This document shows positions 28,434-38,116 of a DNA stretch of 64,000 bases, piece by piece. Source of the DNA: Oculatella sp. LEGE 06141. GTDB lineage: Bacteria; Cyanobacteriota; Cyanobacteriia; Elainellales; Elainellaceae. A program made the position numbers and the translations under genes. The notes beneath the pieces were generated by a model. That model did no database searches, was not told the DNA's origin, and saw only the letters and a list, made by a program, of their open reading frames with translations. The DNA is taken from positions 1 to 64,000 of the forward strand of contig NZ_JADEWO010000008.1 in assembly GCF_015207605.1 (NCBI RefSeq), in the 5' to 3' direction. Numbering within the stretch: the first letter of the stretch is position 1; every line of letters begins with the position of its first letter.

Positions 28434-28860
28434 TTATTCGCCACTGACGCGCAACACGATTTTGCCTAGATAATGCTTGTTCATCGCCTCCTGCGCTTGC
28501 GCGGCATCTTCGAGCGGAAACCTCTGCGTGATGTGAACTTGGAACTCACCCATGCTCATCCATCGGTTGAGTCGATCGCACGACATTGGGTTGGCGAAGC
28601 CATTTACCTTCTTGAGTTCCACACCGTCGGGCGCTTTGGGTTCGGGCATCACGCCGTTCGGAAAGGTGATTATTCCCCCTGACGCACCAAACTTAGAGTG
28701 GATTGAACATCGTCACCACTCACCAGCACCAGCACAAAATCACGGGCACGTTGCACCACGTCGTCGCCACATCCGTCTACTGCTGCATCAGCGCCCAACT
28801 GCCTGGGCAACTCTACGCCATCAGTGCCCGATGCGATCGCCCATGCGGTGGTCGATGTCT
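28434..28860 (-). pseudogene. Quinone oxidoreductase-like pseudogene
   Basis: The minus strand encodes the C-terminal part of a zinc-type alcohol dehydrogenase/quinone reductase: QLGADAAVDGCGDDVVQRAR, LVSGDDVQSTLSLVRQG and, after a one-base frameshift near 28680, MPEPKAPDGVELKKVNG to HYLGKIVLRVSGE. The GROES-like N-terminus and nucleotide-binding motif are absent and part of the middle is deleted. An intact gene of the same superfamily lies at 29694, but they are not close copies. Confidence 0.65.
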
Positions 28861-28874
28861 GGCAACCTAACTCA

Positions 28875-29648
28875 TTACTGGATAACTACACTCATACCCC
28901 CATCAACCATCACGATCGCACCCACCATGAAGCTCGCTTTGTCTGATGCTAGAAAGGCAACCACCTCTGCAATCTCTTCTGGCTGGGCAGCGCGCTTGAT
29001 TGGAGCCACCTTGCCGTGTTCGGTGAGAAACTCGCGACCGTCCTCACGGAAAGTATTAAGCAGGTTAGTGACGACATCGCCCGCACCTACCGCATTGACA
29101 CGGATGCCGTGTTCGATCGCTTCTAGCGCCAACGTGCGCGTGATCTGGGCAAGCGCCCCTTTTGCTGCGGCATAAGCCGAAATGCCTGGGAAGGTCTGGT
29201 AGCAAGCATACGAACCGATGTTGACGATCGCACCCATTTGGTTTGGAATCATCGCCTTGAGCGCTTCTCGTGAGTGCAGAAAGACACCTGTAGCAGTGAT
29301 ACCCATGATTGAATTCCACTCCTCAAGCGTCATATCGATCGCGTTCTTATACACAATACGAGCGGCGTTGTTCACGAGGATATCGAGCTTACCGAAGCGT
29401 TCCGTTGCAATGGCAACAACTTCCTTGGCAGCCTGCTCGGTTGCCACGTCACCTATAAACGGAATGATCCGCTCATTGTCCTTGAAAATGTCGTTTACAT
29501 CGGGGTTGATGTCCTCAGCAATGACAAGTGCCCCGCGACTTTCTAGTAGTTTGGTAATTGCTAAGCCAATGCCGCTAGCTGCACCTGTGACGATCGCAAC
29601 TTGTCCCTCAAGATCTCGCTGCACAGTGTTCAATTCGTTAGTTTCCAT
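28875..29648 (-). CDS. SDR family oxidoreductase
   Basis: A 257-residue classical short-chain dehydrogenase. The cofactor motif TGAASGIG is near residue 21, NNAARIV corresponds to the NNAG motif, and the catalytic serine (NIGSYACY) is followed by YAAAK. Asp after the second strand (IAEDINPD) favours NAD over NADP. The C-terminus ends in VDGGMSVV, typical of sugar- or steroid-type SDRs. The substrate cannot be deduced. It is the last in a minus-strand group of an MDR, an aldo/keto reductase and an MFS gene, suggesting a detoxification or carbonyl-reduction set. Confidence 0.85.
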   Translation of the reverse strand: METNELNTVQRDLEGQVAIVTGAASGIGLAITKLLESRGALVIAEDINPDVNDIFKDNERIIPFIGDVATEQAAKEVVAIATERFGKLDILVNNAARIVYKNAIDMTLEEWNSIMGITATGVFLHSREALKAMIPNQMGAIVNIGSYACYQTFPGISAYAAAKGALAQITRTLALEAIEHGIRVNAVGAGDVVTNLLNTFREDGREFLTEHGKVAPIKRAAQPEEIAEVVAFLASDKASFMVGAIVMVDGGMSVVIQ

Positions 29649-29693
29649 GATTGTTTTGAATTAAAAAAACATGCTACCGAGCGTAAGTCCTGA

Positions 29694-30614
29694 CTATGCC
29701 CTAACCTGCAAAACAATTTTGCCGCGTGTGCGCCCGCTTTGGGAGAGTTGATGTGCTTTTTTGACTTCCGCGAGCGGCAAAACAGTTGAAACGTGCGCTT
29801 TCAATCTGCCTTCGTCAACCAATTTGCTGATCTCGGCTAATTGCTCCGCGTTGGGTTTGCAGTAGACCCGCGCGGCTTTGATGCCAAATTCCTGCGCTTT
29901 TTCTTCAGATGGAAACTGTACTGCTGTCACCAGAAAGCCGCCTTTTTTCAACGTTTGAAACGCTCTTTCAAACGTATCGCCGCCGACCGTATCGAAAACG
30001 ACATCCACGTCTTTGACGACTTCTTCAAAGGGTTGCTTTGTGTAATCAACGAACTCGTCTGCACCTAAATCTTTGACGAACCCTTCATTGCGATCGGAAG
30101 CCATGCCGATCACGAATGCACCCTTTGCTTTAGCAAGTTGAACAGCTAGAGACCCCACTCCGCCTGACGCGGCAGTGATCAAAATTTTCTGCCTGCTACT
30201 CAAATTCGCTAAATCGAACATTGCTTGCCATGCAGTCAACGCACCGAGTGGAATCGCCGCCGCGTTCTCGAAATTGAGACGTTGGGGTTTGATCGCTATT
30301 TCCCCAATCTTGGCGATCGCGTATTCGGCGTAACCCCCAGAAGGCACGATACCGTAAACTGCATCGCCTTCCTTGAAATCTTTGACATCACTGCCAATCT
30401 TTTCGATTGTTCCGGCAATCTCGCCACCGAGAAAGATGGGAAGCTTCAGCCCTAACCTTTCGCCCATGCCATTGCGGATCTTCCAGTCAACTGGATTGAC
30501 CCCGGCGACGTGAACTTTCACCAAAACTTCGTCTGCTTTCGGCACTGGACGTTCGACATCAACGTAATTGATAACGTCTTCGTTGCCGTATGTATTGATT
30601 ACGATTGCTTTCAC
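29694..30614 (-). CDS. NADP-dependent quinone oxidoreductase (MDR, zinc-free)
   Basis: A 306-residue medium-chain dehydrogenase/reductase. The N-terminal GROES-like domain contains [10 protein letters not shown] and [12 protein letters not shown], and the Rossmann motif [16 protein letters not shown] is near residues 146-161. The catalytic zinc ligands of alcohol dehydrogenases are missing, as in QOR-type enzymes that reduce quinones or enones with NADPH. It ends with [11 protein letters not shown], the family's usual C-terminus. Full length and intact; probably co-transcribed with its minus-strand neighbours. Confidence 0.85.
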   Translation of the reverse strand: MKAIVINTYGNEDVINYVDVERPVPKADEVLVKVHVAGVNPVDWKIRNGMGERLGLKLPIFLGGEIAGTIEKIGSDVKDFKEGDAVYGIVPSGGYAEYAIAKIGEIAIKPQRLNFENAAAIPLGALTAWQAMFDLANLSSRQKILITAASGGVGSLAVQLAKAKGAFVIGMASDRNEGFVKDLGADEFVDYTKQPFEEVVKDVDVVFDTVGGDTFERAFQTLKKGGFLVTAVQFPSEEKAQEFGIKAARVYCKPNAEQLAEISKLVDEGRLKAHVSTVLPLAEVKKAHQLSQSGRTRGKIVLQVRA

Positions 30615-30719
30615 TTTTTTCTCCAGATTTCATTTCATCGGTATGACGAAACCATTTCAGCATTAATCAAAACCTGCCGCACACAGAAGCTACACACCGT
30701 AGCCCAACAGCTAATGAAA

Positions 30720-31715
30720 CTATCGGTTTAGGGAGTGTAAGAGTGCTTCAGGATAACTGGTTCCGGCAGCAGCACCGATCGGGACAACTGCTTCAATTTG
30801 TTGCAGTTCCTTACCCGTTAATACAATGTCTACTGCACCCACATTTTCATGCAGCCGTGCTTGGCGTTTCATGCCAGGAATGGGGATGATGTCCTCGCCT
30901 TTTGCCAACAACCAGGCGAGTGCGAGTTGGGCAGGCGTACACTGCTTTTGGGTTGCGATTTGCTTGATTTTTTCAACCAGTTCCAGGTTGCGGTAAAAGT
31001 TCTCCCCTTGAAAGCGGGGACTGTGCCGCCGCCAATCGTCGGGTGGAACGTTATCGGGCGATTGAAAGGTTCCCGTTAAGAATCCTCGCCCCAACGGTGA
31101 GTAGGCGATTAAGCTCGTTCCTATCTCTCGGCAGACGGGCAACAGCTCGGTTTCAGGCTCTCGCGTCCATAGGCTGTATTCGGTTTGCAGCATGGCAATC
31201 GGATGCACTTGAGCCGCTCGACGCAGGGTTTTAGCACCCGCTTCTGAGAGTCCGGCATAGCGCACTTTGCCGTCTTGAATGAGGTCTGCGATCGCGCCCA
31301 CTGTGTCCTCGATTGGCACATTCGGATCGACTCTGGCGGGATAGTACAGATCGATGTAATCTACCCCCAAACGCTGCAAGCTATAAGCCAGAAAGTTCTG
31401 CACCGCAACCGGACGGTTATCTTCACCGTTAAAGCCACCTTTGTGATCGCGCAGTGCTCCAAACTTCACGGCAATGAATACTTTGTCACGGGGAATTTCT
31501 TTGATGGCTTCTCGAATCAGCAATTCATTGTGTCCCACGCCGTAAAAGTCGCCCGTGTCGAGAAAGTTAATGCCAAGGTCAATTGCGGCTCGAATGGTTG
31601 CGATACTTTCAGCATCATCGCTTTGTCGATCGCCGTAGAAGTCAGACATTCCCATACAGCCCAATCCTAAGGCTGAGATTTGCACGTCTGTTGCACCAAG
31701 TTGACGATATTTCAT
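30720..31715 (-). CDS. Aldo/keto reductase
   Basis: A 331-residue TIM-barrel reductase beginning [20 protein letters not shown]. Asp and Tyr of the catalytic tetrad are in [11 protein letters not shown] and the lysine is in AVKFG. The usual histidine in IDLYYxH is replaced ([12 protein letters not shown]), a known variation of one AKR subgroup, so activity may differ. The NADPH site is IPIPGMKRQ near the C-terminus. It probably reduces aldehydes or ketones. It is separated from the MFS gene by 58 bp and may share its promoter. Confidence 0.85.
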   Translation of the reverse strand: MKYRQLGATDVQISALGLGCMGMSDFYGDRQSDDAESIATIRAAIDLGINFLDTGDFYGVGHNELLIREAIKEIPRDKVFIAVKFGALRDHKGGFNGEDNRPVAVQNFLAYSLQRLGVDYIDLYYPARVDPNVPIEDTVGAIADLIQDGKVRYAGLSEAGAKTLRRAAQVHPIAMLQTEYSLWTREPETELLPVCREIGTSLIAYSPLGRGFLTGTFQSPDNVPPDDWRRHSPRFQGENFYRNLELVEKIKQIATQKQCTPAQLALAWLLAKGEDIIPIPGMKRQARLHENVGAVDIVLTGKELQQIEAVVPIGAAAGTSYPEALLHSLNR

Positions 31716-31773
31716 GGTGTGATTCCTTCAATGTGATCAACGAGTGAGAAAATCTTAGTGCCGGTGATTCAGT

Positions 31774-33021
31774 TCATTGATTCAGTTCATGATTCATTGC
31801 ACGATTCTTCTGATTCAAATGTCTAAGTTTTGGAATTGCCATAAACATGAGCGCGACAGCAATCAGAATTTGAGTTGATCCTGTCCAATAGGGAGCAGAT
31901 GGACTCACGGCCTGGTATAACCAACCTGCCCCAAATGGACCCAGCACTTGCGCGAACGCCATGACCGCAGCAATACTCCCTTGAACTCGTCCTTGGATGT
32001 CGGCGCTCGTACTTTCCGACATTGCTCCAATGAGGCAGGTTTGTACGAAGGGCTGTCCCAGTCCAAAAAACACTATTCCACCGTAAACCAGTGGCAAAGC
32101 ACCTGTAATCGGAAATAAAGCAAACAGAAAGAAGGCGAATGCTGCGGTGAATCCGCCCAGGATGGCAAGACGGATCTCCTGAAACCGTCGCAATAGCAGC
32201 GGTAATATGACAAGCTGAACTAAGACAACAAGGACACCGTAGATGACCAATACAGGAGAGATTTGTTCTGGAGTCCAATTGAAGCGATCGGATAGCAAAC
32301 TGGGTAGATTAGCCGAAAGCAAAATTACACTGGGCCAGAACAAAAAATAACTCAGCAATAGCAACTGCATCTGCGGGAATTGCAAAACGTCGCTTAATTG
32401 AGTCAATGGGTTCAGATGACTGAACTGGAGCGATGGGGAGCGTTGCGATCGGGGCAAACTTTCCGGCATCGAGAAATACCCCCAGATGACTGCCAAAACC
32501 AGCAGCCCGATCAAAACATAGAGCGGTGTAGCAGGACTACTTCCTGAGAAAAACCCGCTGGTCGCTGGACCAATAATAAACCCTGAACCAATGGCAGCCG
32601 TGAGAAACGCAAAGTAGCGAGTGCGATCGCTTGATTGAGTTGTATCTGCCACATAGGAATATGCAGTGGCAATCCAACAGTCACACACACCGACGATCAT
32701 CCAGCCAACGAACAACACCCACAATGCTCCACCAATGGTAAACATCGCAAAACCGAGGATTGCACCGCACAGACTCACGAGCATCACTACTCGTCGCCCA
32801 TAGCGATCGCCAATCGCCCCCAAGGCTGGTGCACTGAGGAACTGTGCAAAAGAATAGCCAGAAAACAGTAGCCCAACGGTGAATGCATTTCCACCATACG
32901 GCTCGACTAAAGCAGGCAGAATCGGACCTATTACTCCGATATAAAACGTACTCAGGAATGCAGCCAGGAGAATAAATGGATGCAAACGACGTGGTCGCTG
33001 AGGCGATCGCATAACGTTCAT
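31774..33021 (-). CDS. MFS efflux transporter (TetA-like)
   Basis: A 415-residue, 12-helix membrane protein. The loop motif GAIGDRYGRRVVM after the second helix is the MFS motif A, and IGPATSGFF near helix 5 recalls the motif C of drug/H+ antiporters. The first helix is FILLAAFLSTFYIGVIGPIL. It is likely an efflux pump of the DHA1 group. The gene is divergent from an AraC-type regulator (33369), and the 326-bp gap carries the AraC-associated motif at 33302, so it is probably the target of that regulator. Confidence 0.85.
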   Translation of the reverse strand: MNVMRSPQRPRRLHPFILLAAFLSTFYIGVIGPILPALVEPYGGNAFTVGLLFSGYSFAQFLSAPALGAIGDRYGRRVVMLVSLCGAILGFAMFTIGGALWVLFVGWMIVGVCDCWIATAYSYVADTTQSSDRTRYFAFLTAAIGSGFIIGPATSGFFSGSSPATPLYVLIGLLVLAVIWGYFSMPESLPRSQRSPSLQFSHLNPLTQLSDVLQFPQMQLLLLSYFLFWPSVILLSANLPSLLSDRFNWTPEQISPVLVIYGVLVVLVQLVILPLLLRRFQEIRLAILGGFTAAFAFFLFALFPITGALPLVYGGIVFFGLGQPFVQTCLIGAMSESTSADIQGRVQGSIAAVMAFAQVLGPFGAGWLYQAVSPSAPYWTGSTQILIAVALMFMAIPKLRHLNQKNRAMNHELNQ

Positions 33022-33301
33022 TTTTACTTCTCTCTTTATTTCTTGAACTACGTTCGTTGCAGTAATCTAACGATTCTGCTAGAGCTTATTGAGCATGAGA
33101 GGCGTGTCACTACAACTCCTGGAACCTGTTGCAGCATGAAAAGTTATACTTTCTTACCTGTTCAATGTTTGTTGACGTTCGCGATCGAATCGGTCATTTA
33201 ACTCTTTTCACTGCCAATAAAAAACTTATTTTTGGCAGTTTCCCTTGAGATGCATTCATCTTACAAATTCGATCAGGCTTTTCAAATGCCTAAGTCTATT
33301 C

Positions 33302-33319
33302 GATGATTGCCTGATTCTC
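33302..33319 (+). promoter_or_regulatory. AraC-associated motif, site 1
   Basis: GATGATTGCCTGATTCTC matches sites at 36382 and 37509 (reverse) at 16-17 of 18 positions. It lies between an AraC gene and a divergent MFS gene. The rest of the 33022-33347 gap shows no gene. Confidence 0.55.
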
Positions 33320-33368
33320 CAAAATTACTTTTGATAACGTTCTATAATTGCTAAGAGTAAGGCTTTCC

Positions 33369-34307
33369 ATGAGTCGAATCTTCACCATGACAGTCGAAGT
33401 CTCTCATCCTGACATCATTGCTGCTCACTGCCAAGACCTTGCGACATTGCTCATGCGACATACCGCAGCAAGTGGCAACACTATCTATCCGACTGCGATC
33501 GAGCCATTGAGCTTTACGCGGTCTGATGCAGTGTATACCACATTTCGCGAGGTTTATGAGCCACTCCTCGCCATCGTTGTCCAGGGGCAAAAAGAAGTAT
33601 TCCTAAGCGAGGAAACATATCGCTATAGCACAGGGCAATATCTTGTTGTTTCAGTTGATCTACCGCTGAATAGATGTGTTATTGATGCAACCCCGGACAA
33701 GCCGTATTTAGGGCTGAAGTTAAACCTAGACTTGATGCAATTGTGCGATCTAGTTGCCCAAATTACTTCCAGTTCAGGGAAGAAAGAGAACTCGCTTCGA
33801 GGTATATCGATCGGCAACGCCGATATTGGACTGCTCGAATCTGTCCTGCGCCTGGTCAAGCTCCTGGATACGCCGCAACATATCCCGATACTGGCACCGA
33901 TAATGCTTCGTGAACTCTACTATCATCTACTCATCGGCGAACAGGGTGAAGTCGTGCGCCAAATTGCCACATCTGGTAGCAGCATGCAGCGCATTGCATC
34001 AGCGATTCAACTGATTAAGGCTGAGTTTACCCGATCGATGCGAATCGAGGATTTAGCAGCTCAGGTCGGGATGTCTACTTCATCATTTCACCAGCATTTT
34101 AAGCAAGTGACTTCAATGAGTCCGTTGCAATATCAAAAGCAGCTCAGACTGTTAGAAGCCCGTCGCCTGATGCTAAGCGAAGAGTTTGATGCAATCTCTG
34201 CTGCTTATCAAGTGGGATATGAAAGCCCCTCGCAGTTCAGCCGCGAATATTCCCGTATGTTCGGTGCCCCACCGATGAGAGATATTGAACGTATACGCAC
34301 AGCCTGA
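33369..34307 (+). CDS. AraC-family transcriptional regulator
   Basis: A 312-residue regulator. The N-terminal half is an AraC_N-type cupin/ligand domain (FREVYEPLLAIVVQGQKEV then YLVVSVDLPLN). The C-terminal 100 residues hold two helix-turn-helix units (IEDLAAQVGMSTSSFHQHFK and AISAAYQVGYESPSQFSREY) and end in the conserved RMFGAPP. ATG 33369 is preferred over a TTG 21 bp upstream because TAAGG lies about seven bases before it. It probably activates the divergent MFS gene in response to a small molecule. It is paralogous to the broken gene at 36519. Confidence 0.85.
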   Translation: MSRIFTMTVEVSHPDIIAAHCQDLATLLMRHTAASGNTIYPTAIEPLSFTRSDAVYTTFREVYEPLLAIVVQGQKEVFLSEETYRYSTGQYLVVSVDLPLNRCVIDATPDKPYLGLKLNLDLMQLCDLVAQITSSSGKKENSLRGISIGNADIGLLESVLRLVKLLDTPQHIPILAPIMLRELYYHLLIGEQGEVVRQIATSGSSMQRIASAIQLIKAEFTRSMRIEDLAAQVGMSTSSFHQHFKQVTSMSPLQYQKQLRLLEARRLMLSEEFDAISAAYQVGYESPSQFSREYSRMFGAPPMRDIERIRTA

Positions 34308-34349
34308 ACAGGCAGTTCAATTATTCGATTGTTCTTGGTGCATAGCACT

Positions 34350-35396
34350 CTAGTTGGGCAATACCAGCACCTCGTGGATTGCTGTTGCTGCATTTCCACC
34401 TGTTTGGGTTCCACCACCAAGCACAAAGATTCGGTTGCCAATCGCCGATGCTCCCAATCCATGTCGTGGAGTTGGCAAGGGCGGCAATGCCTCCCAAACG
34501 TCGGTTTCCGGGTCGTATACCCAACTTTCGGCGAAAACTTTTTGCTCTGGAACCCACTGTTCGCCGCCAAACACGTAAAGCTTGCCGTTGAGTGCGGTTG
34601 CAGCCAGACCTCCTTGGGCTTGAGGCATCGGCGATCGCGTTTCCCAACGATCGAGTTCTGGATCGTAGACCTCAAGATTTGGCACATTCACCTGCTGCGT
34701 CGTGCCATCAGCATTCCTGACAAAATTGCGACCGCCCACCACATAGATCTTGCGATCAATGACAGCCGCCGCTGCGCTGTTTCGTGCTGTGGGCGCATTG
34801 GCACGGGTTGACCAACGCCTAGTTGTGGGATCAAATACTTCGTTTCGCACACTATCAATGTGGTCATTGAACAGCCGAGCATCCTCAGTAGCTCGAACGC
34901 GCCCACCAATCAGGTATATCTTGTCATCGACCACTGCGGATACGCCCTCGGCACGAGCCGCTGGCAGGTCAATCCCTCCAGTCCAAGTATTAGAGACAGG
35001 ATTATAGATGAACATGGTCGGCTGCGCCCGCCAGTCTGGAAACCCACCTGTGAAACCGCCCACACCATAGAGCAAGCCATTGACAGCCGACAGCGTAATG
35101 TGATGGCGGGCTTCAGGTATCGGTCTCAAGGCTGTCCATGCATCTTGGCTCGGATCGTAAGACTCGAAATGCGCTGAGAATCCGGTGTTGGGACTGAGTA
35201 ATCCGCCGACCACGTAAATTTTTCCGTTCAAAACTTCCGGATAGAGTTCTTGCCGAGCGACGGTTGGCGGTGCAGCTTCAGTCCAATAGGGTAACTGGCT
35301 TTGTGCTTGACTGAGCACGGGCGAACCTAGCGCGATGAGCAAAAAAGCCAACAGCGACAGGCAAATCAAAGACCTAAATCTAAATCTACGCAACAT
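34350..35396 (-). CDS. Exported Kelch-repeat protein
   Basis: A 348-residue protein with an N-terminal signal peptide (basic start, then SLICLSLLAFLLIALGSPVL, cleavage probably after SQAQS). Six Kelch motifs follow, each with a GG doublet (KIYVVGGLL, LLYGVGGFT, KIYLIGGRV, KIYVVGGRN, KLYVFGGEQ, RIFVLGGGT) and a downstream YDP...W pattern. This makes one six-bladed propeller. It is probably periplasmic or outer-membrane-associated and binds a ligand or sugar; no catalytic residues are evident. It is convergent with the AraC gene. Confidence 0.82.
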   Translation of the reverse strand: MLRRFRFRSLICLSLLAFLLIALGSPVLSQAQSQLPYWTEAAPPTVARQELYPEVLNGKIYVVGGLLSPNTGFSAHFESYDPSQDAWTALRPIPEARHHITLSAVNGLLYGVGGFTGGFPDWRAQPTMFIYNPVSNTWTGGIDLPAARAEGVSAVVDDKIYLIGGRVRATEDARLFNDHIDSVRNEVFDPTTRRWSTRANAPTARNSAAAAVIDRKIYVVGGRNFVRNADGTTQQVNVPNLEVYDPELDRWETRSPMPQAQGGLAATALNGKLYVFGGEQWVPEQKVFAESWVYDPETDVWEALPPLPTPRHGLGASAIGNRIFVLGGGTQTGGNAATAIHEVLVLPN

Positions 35397-35564
35397 AATA
35401 CAGACTCCATCTCAACCGCTCGGACGTGGATTTGGCAGGCGAACCAACCCGCTAAAATTCTTGCCAGAATACCAGGGCATGTTGGCTAAGACGGCTGTTC
35501 CTCGATGCCTATATGATGATTTTTTGCCCGTGTCTCGGCTCAATCCTAATAGGTAGATCCGAAC

Positions 35565-36305
35565 TTAACCACTCTGTCCGATCGGTCGAACAATGATTTC
35601 GTTGACATCCACATCATCTGGCTGCTCAATGGCAAAGGCAATGGCACGGGCGATCGCCTCTGCTGGGAGGATCGTCTCGCGGAATCCCTCAACCCACTGT
35701 GCTGCTTCGGCATCGGTGATCGTGCTAGCGAGTTCAGACTGAGTTGCCCCAGGCGAAATGTTTGTGACCCGGATATCGGACGATTCCTGCCGCAATCCCT
35801 CAGAGAGTGCTCGAACCGCAAACTTGGTCGCGCAATACACGGCTGCCGCCGGGTACACAACATGTCCGGCAGTTGAGGATAGATTCACAAACTGTCCTGA
35901 TTGTTGCTGCTTGAAAATAGGCAGGGCAGCAGCAATGCCATGCAGGACACCGCGAATGTTTACATCAATCATCCGGTTCCACTCGTCAATCTTGAACGCT
36001 TCTAGCTTCGAGAGCGGCATCAAGCCTGCATTGTTGACTACTACATCAAGGCGACCAAACTTATCCTGAGCAAACTTGACAGAGGCTTGCATATCTTCAA
36101 GATTGGTTACGTCCAGGGCACAATATTCTGCCACGCCGCCTTTGTCGCGAATGTCAGAGGCGATCGCTGCAAGACGATCGGTGCGCCGTGCTCCCAACAC
36201 CACTCGTAACCCCTTTTGAGCCAGTAATCTGGCTGTGGCTTCACCAATGCCGCTACTTGCACCCGTGATTAGTACGACTTTCTGAGTGTTTTCCTGAGTC
36301 ATCAT
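35565..36305 (-). CDS. SDR family oxidoreductase
   Basis: A 246-residue classical SDR with TGASSGIG near residue 14, NNAGLMP, the catalytic serine in NLSSTAGHV and YCATK. The arginine in GARRTDRL after strand 2 favours NADPH. It belongs to the group that includes clavulanate-dehydrogenase-like and serine-3-dehydrogenase-like enzymes; the substrate is unknown. It is divergent from the broken AraC gene, and the shared region contains the AraC-associated motif (36382), so it was probably that regulator's target. Confidence 0.85.
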   Translation of the reverse strand: MMTQENTQKVVLITGASSGIGEATARLLAQKGLRVVLGARRTDRLAAIASDIRDKGGVAEYCALDVTNLEDMQASVKFAQDKFGRLDVVVNNAGLMPLSKLEAFKIDEWNRMIDVNIRGVLHGIAAALPIFKQQQSGQFVNLSSTAGHVVYPAAAVYCATKFAVRALSEGLRQESSDIRVTNISPGATQSELASTITDAEAAQWVEGFRETILPAEAIARAIAFAIEQPDDVDVNEIIVRPIGQSG

Positions 36306-36381
36306 GAGTATTCCTATTTATCTCGCGTCACAGGTTGATCGTAGGCTGGGTCAACTATTGTCGAAATACACAAACCTTGCA

Positions 36382-36399
36382 GATGATTGCCTGATCCTC
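36382..36399 (+). promoter_or_regulatory. AraC-associated motif, site 2
   Basis: GATGATTGCCTGATCCTC lies inside a longer block starting AATACACAAACC at 36365. The block recurs inverted at 37500-37543 with only a few differences. Confidence 0.55.
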
Positions 36400-36518
36400 T
36401 CAAACAAGGGTTGTATTCTAGATAGGTGGGTCGTTCACCGTTGAAATATGACTCCAGCAAGATGTGCGTCAGAGAACAACCTCCCTATTGTGAAATGTGG
36501 CATCCATCAGAAACTCGC

Positions 36519-37490
36519 ATGACAGCCAAGACACTCGATCACAGAACCACAACCAGCATTTCTTCTGATGAAGAGATTTTGTCAGCGCAGCAGTCTGTGG
36601 CGATCGCCAAATGTGCAGAGTTAGCGGCATTAGTTGGTCAGCATACGGATGGTGGGGGAGAAGGTTATCATCCAACCGCGATCGATCCCTTAGTCTTCGT
36701 GCGACAGAGCGATCCCTGTATCATCGTTCAGGAAGTCAGTGAACCTCTGTTCGCCATTGTGGTGCAGGGGCAAAAAAAAGTATCACTGAATGAGGAAACC
36801 TTTCAATATGGTGTTGCTCAGTATTTAGTTCTTTCGGTGGATATGCCGCTGAGTGCCTGTATGGTATAAGCGACCCCTGAGCAACCCTATCTTGGCTTGA
36901 AGCTGAATCTAGACCCAATTCAACTCTGTGAGATTATTGCTCAAACGGATTTGAGTCTCACTCAAAAAGAAAACCCAGTTAGAGGCTGGTGTGTCAGCGA
37001 TGCTGCTCCGCCCTTGATCGATTGCGTCATCCGGTTAACAAAGCTGTTAGATACACCACAAGATATTCCCTTTCTGGCACCGTTGATCATTCGTGAAATC
37101 TATTACCGTTTGCTCACAGACCAACAAGGTGAAGCGATTCGTCAGATTGCGATCGCTGGCAGTAATATGCAGCGCATTGCTGAAGTAATCCAACAGATAA
37201 AAGTTGATTTTACAAAGCCGCTGCGGATTGAGGAATTGGCTGAACAGGCGAATATGTCGGCTGCATCATTCCATCGTCACTTCAAAGCTGTCACCTCAAT
37301 GAGTCCACTGCAATATCAGAAGCAATTGAGACTGTTAACCGCCCGACAGATGATGTTAGCTGAGGCGATCGATGCCACGCAAGCAGCCTATCGGGTTGGG
37401 TATGAGAGTACGTCGCAATTCAGCCGCGAATATTCGCGCATGTTTGGTGCACCACCCATTCGAGATATGGAACGGCTACGGGTATCCTGA
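36519..37490 (+). pseudogene. AraC-family regulator interrupted by one stop codon
   Basis: Two pieces in the same frame (up to 36869, and from 36870) together form a full AraC regulator closely similar to the one at 33369. Both share SEPLFAIVVQGQKKV, YLGLKLNLD, the two helix-turn-helix units and the RMFGAPP end. A TAA at 36867-36869 replaces the Asp codon found in the paralogue (VIDATP versus MV-stop-ATP). A single substitution event therefore truncates the protein before the DNA-binding domain. The rest has no frameshift, so inactivation is recent, or a read error should be excluded. The upstream frame opens earlier, but ATG 36519 gives the best alignment. Confidence 0.75.
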
Positions 37491-37508
37491 ATGCCGTGCA
37501 TCTTTTAA

Positions 37509-37526
37509 GAGGATCAGGCAACGATC
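37509..37526 (-). promoter_or_regulatory. AraC-associated motif, site 3
   Basis: On the minus strand it reads GATCGTTGCCTGATCCTC, followed upstream by the same AATACACAAAC block as site 2. It lies just after the broken AraC gene and before gene remnants on the + strand. Confidence 0.55.
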
Positions 37527-37609
37527 TGCAAAGTTTGTGTATTCAAACTCCTGATTCTTACTTATAGGATGAAACTATTCGAGTGCAACAGTCTCTAACT
37601 GCGGTTCGG

Positions 37610-37700
37610 CGATCAGCTCTTGCCTCTGCAATTAGATGTTACCGATTCCGCAGGCTTCGCAGCCCTCAAGGCTGCACATGATCATTTTGGACATATCAAG
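37610..37700 (+). pseudogene. SDR fragment
   Basis: A short + strand frame reads LDVTDSAGFAALKAAHDHFG, the beta-4/helix segment that precedes the NNAG motif in SDR enzymes. No start or remaining domain is present. Confidence 0.45.
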
Positions 37701-37715
37701 GGCGCTATGAAATAA

Positions 37716-38081
37716 CAGGAAATCGCATTAATTACTGGGACGATACTGGATTTACCACCGATGGCGAGTTTCGTGACGACGTACTTTATCACGGCGGCTA
37801 TATTTTTACCGAGAAAGATGAGCTCAGAGTTACTTGATCAAGTCATCAACCCAACCAGCGCTCGTCTGTCTAGCCCAATCGTGCCAACCGTGCGCGGCAT
37901 TTGGGCAGATGGCGATATGGTCATTGTTCTATGGAATGGCGAGGCGATCGCCACAGATGGATAACCTTACCGGAACACCTACACCTGGTATTTCCGGATG
38001 CAGGACGGCAAAGCAGTCGAAGCGATCGCCTTTCTGGATATGCAAACGTTCACCGACCTGTGGACGAGGATTCCTATTTAA
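37716..38081 (+). pseudogene. SnoaL/NTF2-like remnant
   Basis: Pieces in different frames (DDTGFTTDGEFRDDVLYHGG; VRGIWADGDMVIVLWNGEA; NTYTWYFRMQDGKAVEAIAF then LDMQTFTDLW) form most of a SnoaL-like cone-fold protein, a family of isomerase-like or scaffold proteins often paired with SDRs. At least two frameshifts separate them, so the gene is inactive. Confidence 0.6.
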
Positions 38082-38082
38082 T

Positions 38083-38110
38083 TGACTATCTAGTCACTCA
38101 TTGTTATGCT
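38083..38110 (+). promoter_or_regulatory. tetR promoter with overlapping palindromic operator
   Basis: TTGACT (38082-38087) and TATGCT (38105-38110) are spaced 17 bp. The palindrome TGACTA-TC-TAGTCA (38083-38096) covers the -35. The expected transcription start falls at about the ATG (38117), so the mRNA may be leaderless. Confidence 0.6.
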
Positions 38111-38116
38111 GTGAGC

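Noticed and set aside
28552-29175. 207-codon + strand ORF
   Set aside because: It lies antisense to the SDR gene and the quinone reductase remnant, has low-complexity composition and no domain.
37901-38116. N-terminal extension of the TetR gene
   Set aside because: The upstream part is the SnoaL-like remnant read in another frame; the TetR domain begins at ATG 38117 just after a good promoter.
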